Positions 42,593-44,811 of a DNA stretch of 44,811 nucleotides are shown here, in pieces. The translations under genes were made by a program, and so were the position numbers. This DNA is from Pseudodonghicola flavimaris (GTDB lineage: Bacteria; Pseudomonadota; Alphaproteobacteria; Rhodobacterales; Rhodobacteraceae): positions 1 through 44,811 of the forward strand of contig NZ_JASNJD010000030.1 in the NCBI RefSeq assembly GCF_030164425.1, read 5' to 3'. How positions within the stretch are numbered: the stretch's first letter is position 1; each line of letters opens with the position of its first letter. The notes below the pieces were generated by a model. The model saw only the letters and a list, made by a program, of their open reading frames with translations. It ran no database searches and was not told where the DNA came from.

Positions 42593-42669
42593 GGGCCGTC
42601 CTCGCGCAGAGGGCGGCCCTTTCCCGCTGACGGGTTTCACGCAGCCGGTGTCTGATCGGCTGGCCCGTC
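42593..42669 (+). promoter_or_regulatory. Structured leader element A (two stems) before the DUF3768 gene
   Basis: P1: 42593-42603 pairs with 42609-42619 (11 pairs including one G-T) around loop GCGCA. Then CTTTCCCGCTG, then P2: GACGGG (42629-42634) with CCCGTC (42664-42669), enclosing an inner hairpin CAGCCG/CGGCTG (42642-42647, 42657-42662). The ribosome site GGAGA (42672-42676) follows at once and ATG is at 42683. A second copy lies at 43089-43165 with compensatory changes. P1 also lies 37 nt after the ParB-like stop and could act as a terminator or processing signal. Confidence 0.65.
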
Positions 42670-42682
42670 CCGGAGAATTCTC

Positions 42683-43063
42683 ATGACCACCACACTCGAT
42701 ATCGATCCCGTCAAGGAAACCGAATTGATCGCCGGGCAAAATGATGCCTTTCGTCGCTCCATTCTCAGGACCACCCCCGTCGCCGATGCGCCGCAGGGCC
42801 AGTTTGTCATGACCCGTGGTGTTGCAGCACTAGGGCCGGACGCCCAGCTCGCTCTCACCCGCCGCGTCGCTTCGTTTGACGCGTTCAACGCTGACAGTGA
42901 CCCCCATGGTTGGCACGAGATGGGGGTCATCGACTTCGACGGGACCACGACCTGGTTCAAGCTCGATTTGTACGACGTCGACTATCAATATGGCTCTCCC
43001 GAGCCATCCGATCCCGCGCAAACCCGCCGCGTCCTGACCCTGCTTCTGCCGTCAGAATACTGA
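42683..43063 (+). CDS. DUF3768 family protein
   Basis: 126 residues. The family pattern is visible: an N-terminal helix with GQNDAFRRSIL, MTRGVAALGP, then FNADSDPHGWHEMGVIDFDG and the strand WFKLDLYDVDY. DUF3768 proteins are small cytoplasmic proteins of plasmids and integrative elements, with no known function to me. GGAGA precedes the ATG. Flanked on both sides by copies of the structured leader element. Confidence 0.85.
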   Translation: MTTTLDIDPVKETELIAGQNDAFRRSILRTTPVADAPQGQFVMTRGVAALGPDAQLALTRRVASFDAFNADSDPHGWHEMGVIDFDGTTTWFKLDLYDVDYQYGSPEPSDPAQTRRVLTLLLPSEY

Positions 43064-43088
43064 CGCCCCTCTTCTTCAACATCACCTC

Positions 43089-43165
43089 GGATCGCCCTTG
43101 CACAAAGGGCGGTCCTTTCGCGCTGGCGGGTTTCCATGGGGCGCGATGGTCGCGTTCCGCCCGCC
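43089..43165 (+). promoter_or_regulatory. Structured leader element B (two stems) before the 98-residue gene
   Basis: P1: 43089-43099 pairs with 43105-43115 (11 pairs, one T-G) around loop GCACA. CTTTCGCGCTG follows, then P2: GGCGGG (43125-43130) with CCCGCC (43160-43165), enclosing CGCGA/TCGCG (43142-43146, 43150-43154). AGGAGA and ATG 43180 come next. Relative to element A, closing pair C-G becomes T-A, another P1 pair G-C becomes A-T, and P2 pair A-T becomes G-C, so pairing is kept while sequence changes. Confidence 0.65.
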
Positions 43166-43179
43166 GCAGGAGACCAGAG

Positions 43180-43476
43180 ATGGCCAAGACACTCGACTAT
43201 CAGATCACCCTCTATCCCGCGCACCGCGACGGCGCCTTCGTCGTCACACAGTTCCAGATGATGGCGAATTACCCGGAAAAGCGCATCCAGGCCGCGGGCA
43301 TGGACGACCTGATCGACCAAGTGACGCAGTTCGCGATGGAGCATGGCGAGAGCTGCAGTGCCTCAGTGCGCTGCCTCGCCCCGCGCAAACCGCCGGGGTT
43401 CAAGCGCGCGACTGAGAATCTGTATTTCAACCTGGTTGACCGGACGGGTGACGAACGCGGCGACGCCGCGGCTTGA
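43180..43476 (+). CDS. Small plasmid-type protein of unknown function
   Basis: 98 residues from ATG 43180 with CAGGAGA upstream. The sequence suggests a mixed alpha/beta domain: strand YQITLYPAH, FVVTQFQMM, helix MDDLIDQVTQFAMEH, then a basic Pro-containing stretch (APRKPPGFKRA) and ENLYFNLVDR. No membrane segment or known motif. I do not recognise the family. Position in the DUF3768/DUF6878/DUF6915 array suggests a plasmid-conserved gene. Confidence 0.7.
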   Translation: MAKTLDYQITLYPAHRDGAFVVTQFQMMANYPEKRIQAAGMDDLIDQVTQFAMEHGESCSASVRCLAPRKPPGFKRATENLYFNLVDRTGDERGDAAA

Positions 43477-43498
43477 AGCCCCCCGCAGGAAACCTCCT

Positions 43499-43523
43499 GG
43501 GCGATCTGATGCAAAGGTCGCCC
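43499..43523 (+). promoter_or_regulatory. Intergenic hairpin before the DUF6878 gene
   Basis: GGGCGATCT (43499-43507) pairs with AGGTCGCCC (43515-43523) in nine pairs, one of them T-G, around a 7-nt loop. TCCCCTTCCC follows and the ATG is 33 nt on. A smaller CAGGA/TCCTG hairpin lies just before it. It resembles P1 of the leader elements, but the P2 part is missing. Confidence 0.5.
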
Positions 43524-43555
43524 TCCCCTTCCCTCAATTCCAAAGGATCGAAGAC

Positions 43556-43939
43556 ATGACACAAGTGAATGATTTTTACGCGCAGATGCTGGAAGCCCAG
43601 CAACGCGCCGCCGAACAGAGGGTTGTGACCCGCGTGGCCCTTCTCTCCGAACTGCGTGCCGTCGGCGTGACGAAGATCGAGGTGCAATACGAAGGCTACG
43701 GCGATTCCGGCAATATCGAAGATGTCGTCGTGACGCCAGACACGATCTCTCTCTCAGAAGAGTTGCGCCGCCGGGTCGAAGATTTCGGCTGGGACTTCGC
43801 CTATGCGCTCAGCCCCGGGTTCGAGAACAACGAAGGTGGCTATGGCGAACTGACCTGGGTGCTCGCGACTGACAACATCGATGTCAGTCATTCGAACCGC
43901 TACATCGCGACCAATACCACCGAACATGAGGGGCTTTGA
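43556..43939 (+). CDS. DUF6878 family protein
   Basis: 127 residues from ATG 43556, with AAGGA 8 nt upstream. Family-like features are ALLSELRAVGVTKIEVQYEG followed by YGDSGNIEDV, an RRVEDFGWDFAYAL helix and NNEGGYGELTWVL near the end. DUF6878 is common next to ParB-like genes on alphaproteobacterial plasmids, with no known role to me. Only one base separates its stop from the next ATG, so the two are translationally coupled. Confidence 0.85.
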   Translation: MTQVNDFYAQMLEAQQRAAEQRVVTRVALLSELRAVGVTKIEVQYEGYGDSGNIEDVVVTPDTISLSEELRRRVEDFGWDFAYALSPGFENNEGGYGELTWVLATDNIDVSHSNRYIATNTTEHEGL

Positions 43940-43940
43940 T

Positions 43941-44417
43941 ATGGCACATCCCCTCCACCACGCCGAAAGCTCGGCCCGAAAGTTCGGAGGTGTTCCAGAT
44001 GATTACCAATATGTGCACGATTGGTTCGACTCATCTAAGGAACACCTCGCACTTTTCACCCACCGAGCACATCGGCACCACACGCTCGGGATCTTCGAAG
44101 CTGAGCGTTTGTTTGGGCGAAGCCTGACCAACAGCGCGGGCCGGGTCGTGCCGATCCGCTGGATCGGCGAACAACATGTGCGCGAAGACTGCCAAGGGCG
44201 CATCCCGTCGCTGGCCGACTGGCTTGGACGCATCCAACCGGAACCGTGGATGGCCAACGGCCGGATCGACAACGACCCGACGCAGATCGGCAGCGATCCG
44301 CGCGCGGTCTGGAGCCACGCGGTGGCAAATCACCAGACCATTCTCGGCTTCGAGGAATGGCTGCTGAAGGTCTCGGTCGAACACGTTCAGCACCGCCAGA
44401 ACCGCGCCGCCGCCTGA
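43941..44417 (+). CDS. DUF6915 family protein
   Basis: 158 residues from ATG 43941 (MAHPLHHAESSARKFGGVPD). The family N-terminus is very clear: HDWFDSSKEHLALFTHRAHR, HHTLGIFEAERLFG, then IGEQHVREDCQGRIPSLADW. The His-rich N-terminal helices could bind a metal, which is inference. The C-terminal part (about residues 115-158) is less conserved. Ends 43 nt before the hairpin at 44461. Confidence 0.85.
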   Translation: MAHPLHHAESSARKFGGVPDDYQYVHDWFDSSKEHLALFTHRAHRHHTLGIFEAERLFGRSLTNSAGRVVPIRWIGEQHVREDCQGRIPSLADWLGRIQPEPWMANGRIDNDPTQIGSDPRAVWSHAVANHQTILGFEEWLLKVSVEHVQHRQNRAAA

Positions 44418-44460
44418 TCCGACGGGCGGCAACCTCACCAACCAACTCATCACAACCAGA

Positions 44461-44496
44461 TCGACTCGCCTGCGCCCAATCGGCCTGGCGAGTCGA
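44461..44496 (+). promoter_or_regulatory. Intergenic hairpin before the last gene
   Basis: TCGACTCGCC (44461-44470) and GGCGAGTCGA (44487-44496) form a perfect 10-bp stem, extendable by A-T, with a 16-nt loop. TTTCGTT follows, then AAAGGA and ATG 44522. It could be a terminator for the DUF6915 transcript or a leader structure of the next gene. Confidence 0.55.
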
Positions 44497-44521
44497 TTTC
44501 GTTCCAAGAAAGGACATCGAC

Positions 44522-44811
44522 ATGCACGACCCTGTCTATGAGGAGGCCTATCACGGCCACACCATCAAGATTTTCCATGACCCCGATCCCGAAAGCCCAC
44601 GGGAGTGGTCGAACCTCGGCACGCTGATCTGCTGGCATCGGAGATACCGGCTGGGCGAAAGCCACCATTTCGCAAGCCCCGAGTCGTTTCTGCGCGATCT
44701 CGCGGGTGTCTCGGATCAGTGTGATCTCTCAATGGACCAGTTGCGCGAGCGCGCCGAGCGCAAGGCGATCCTTCTGCCGGTGTTTCTCTATGACCATTCC
44801 GGCCTCGCGAT
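44522..44811 (+). CDS. Partial plasmid-type protein, runs off the window
   Basis: 96 codons are visible from ATG 44522 to the window edge, with AAAGGA upstream. It starts MHDPVYEEAYHGHTIKIFHD, then DPDPESPREWSNLGTLICWH and a final LPVFLYDHSGLAI. I know similar plasmid and phage proteins in which YDHSG is followed by a CPWDSGQ-like motif, which would lie just outside. Function unknown. The C-terminus is missing only because the window ends. Confidence 0.72.
   Translation, partial: MHDPVYEEAYHGHTIKIFHDPDPESPREWSNLGTLICWHRRYRLGESHHFASPESFLRDLAGVSDQCDLSMDQLRERAERKAILLPVFLYDHSGLA

Noticed and set aside
1-44811. tRNA or rRNA genes
   Set aside because: I found no cloverleaf-like or rRNA-like stretches while reading; a tRNAscan run would settle this.

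Overview
The window looks like an accessory replicon or large mobile region of a high-GC alphaproteobacterium, most likely a member of the Rhodobacterales. The evidence is the strong GC bias, the etfBA and CoA-metabolism gene types, and the right end, where a long ParB-like protein is followed by DUF3768, DUF6878 and DUF6915 genes. As I know them, these families sit together on alphaproteobacterial plasmids and integrative elements. I ran no searches; all family names are recognition from sequence.

Layout. (1) 1-1434 is a scar: a fragment of a short-chain dehydrogenase on the minus strand is joined at about 436 to a decapitated paaE-like reductase on the plus strand, which also carries an in-frame stop. 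(2) 1582-29416 is one catabolic island of about 25 genes for activating and beta-oxidising a carboxylic acid. It has two minus operons at the left (transglutaminase-like, MaoC, two acyl-CoA dehydrogenases, crotonase, PaaK-like; and DUF35, Cys-less thiolase, hydratase-2, alpha-methylacyl-CoA racemase-like). A plus-strand pair of family III CoA-transferases and an acyl-CoA dehydrogenase follow. Next come etfBA with two crotonases, and a Liv-type ABC transporter with two tandem binding proteins and an acyl-CoA ligase set between livG and livH. An SDR, another acyl-CoA dehydrogenase and another CoA-transferase close the island. (3) 29540-30152 is a second scar, an IS66 transposase remnant abutting an amine-oxidase C-terminus. 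(4) 30165-35635 is an RND efflux pump with a frameshifted adaptor and two TetR regulators. (5) 35875-39749 is an HxlR regulator divergent from DoxX, a DODA-type dioxygenase, DUF5519, an NmrA-like reductase and a glutathione transferase; it looks like a quinone or electrophile detoxification cassette. (6) 39823-44811 is plasmid-type backbone: an IS end, six 19-bp iteron-like repeats, the ParB-like gene, and small genes separated by hairpins.

How it works together (inference). The ABC system imports an organic acid and a ligase or CoA-transferase adds CoA. The racemase-like protein sets the alpha-methyl configuration. The paired dehydrogenases, hydratases and thiolase-like/DUF35 pair would then remove a branched side chain as in actinobacterial steroid side-chain degradation, with ETF taking the electrons. 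No ring-cleavage or steroid-nucleus genes are present, so the substrate is open. A 16-bp palindrome, TCTAAC-N4-GTTAGA, stands exactly or nearly so before five transcription units of the island. No regulator gene lies inside the island.

The most novel-looking items are this palindrome regulon, the transglutaminase-like protein lacking its usual Asp inside a CoA operon, the iteron cluster, and a repeated two-stem leader element with compensatory base changes in front of two plasmid genes.
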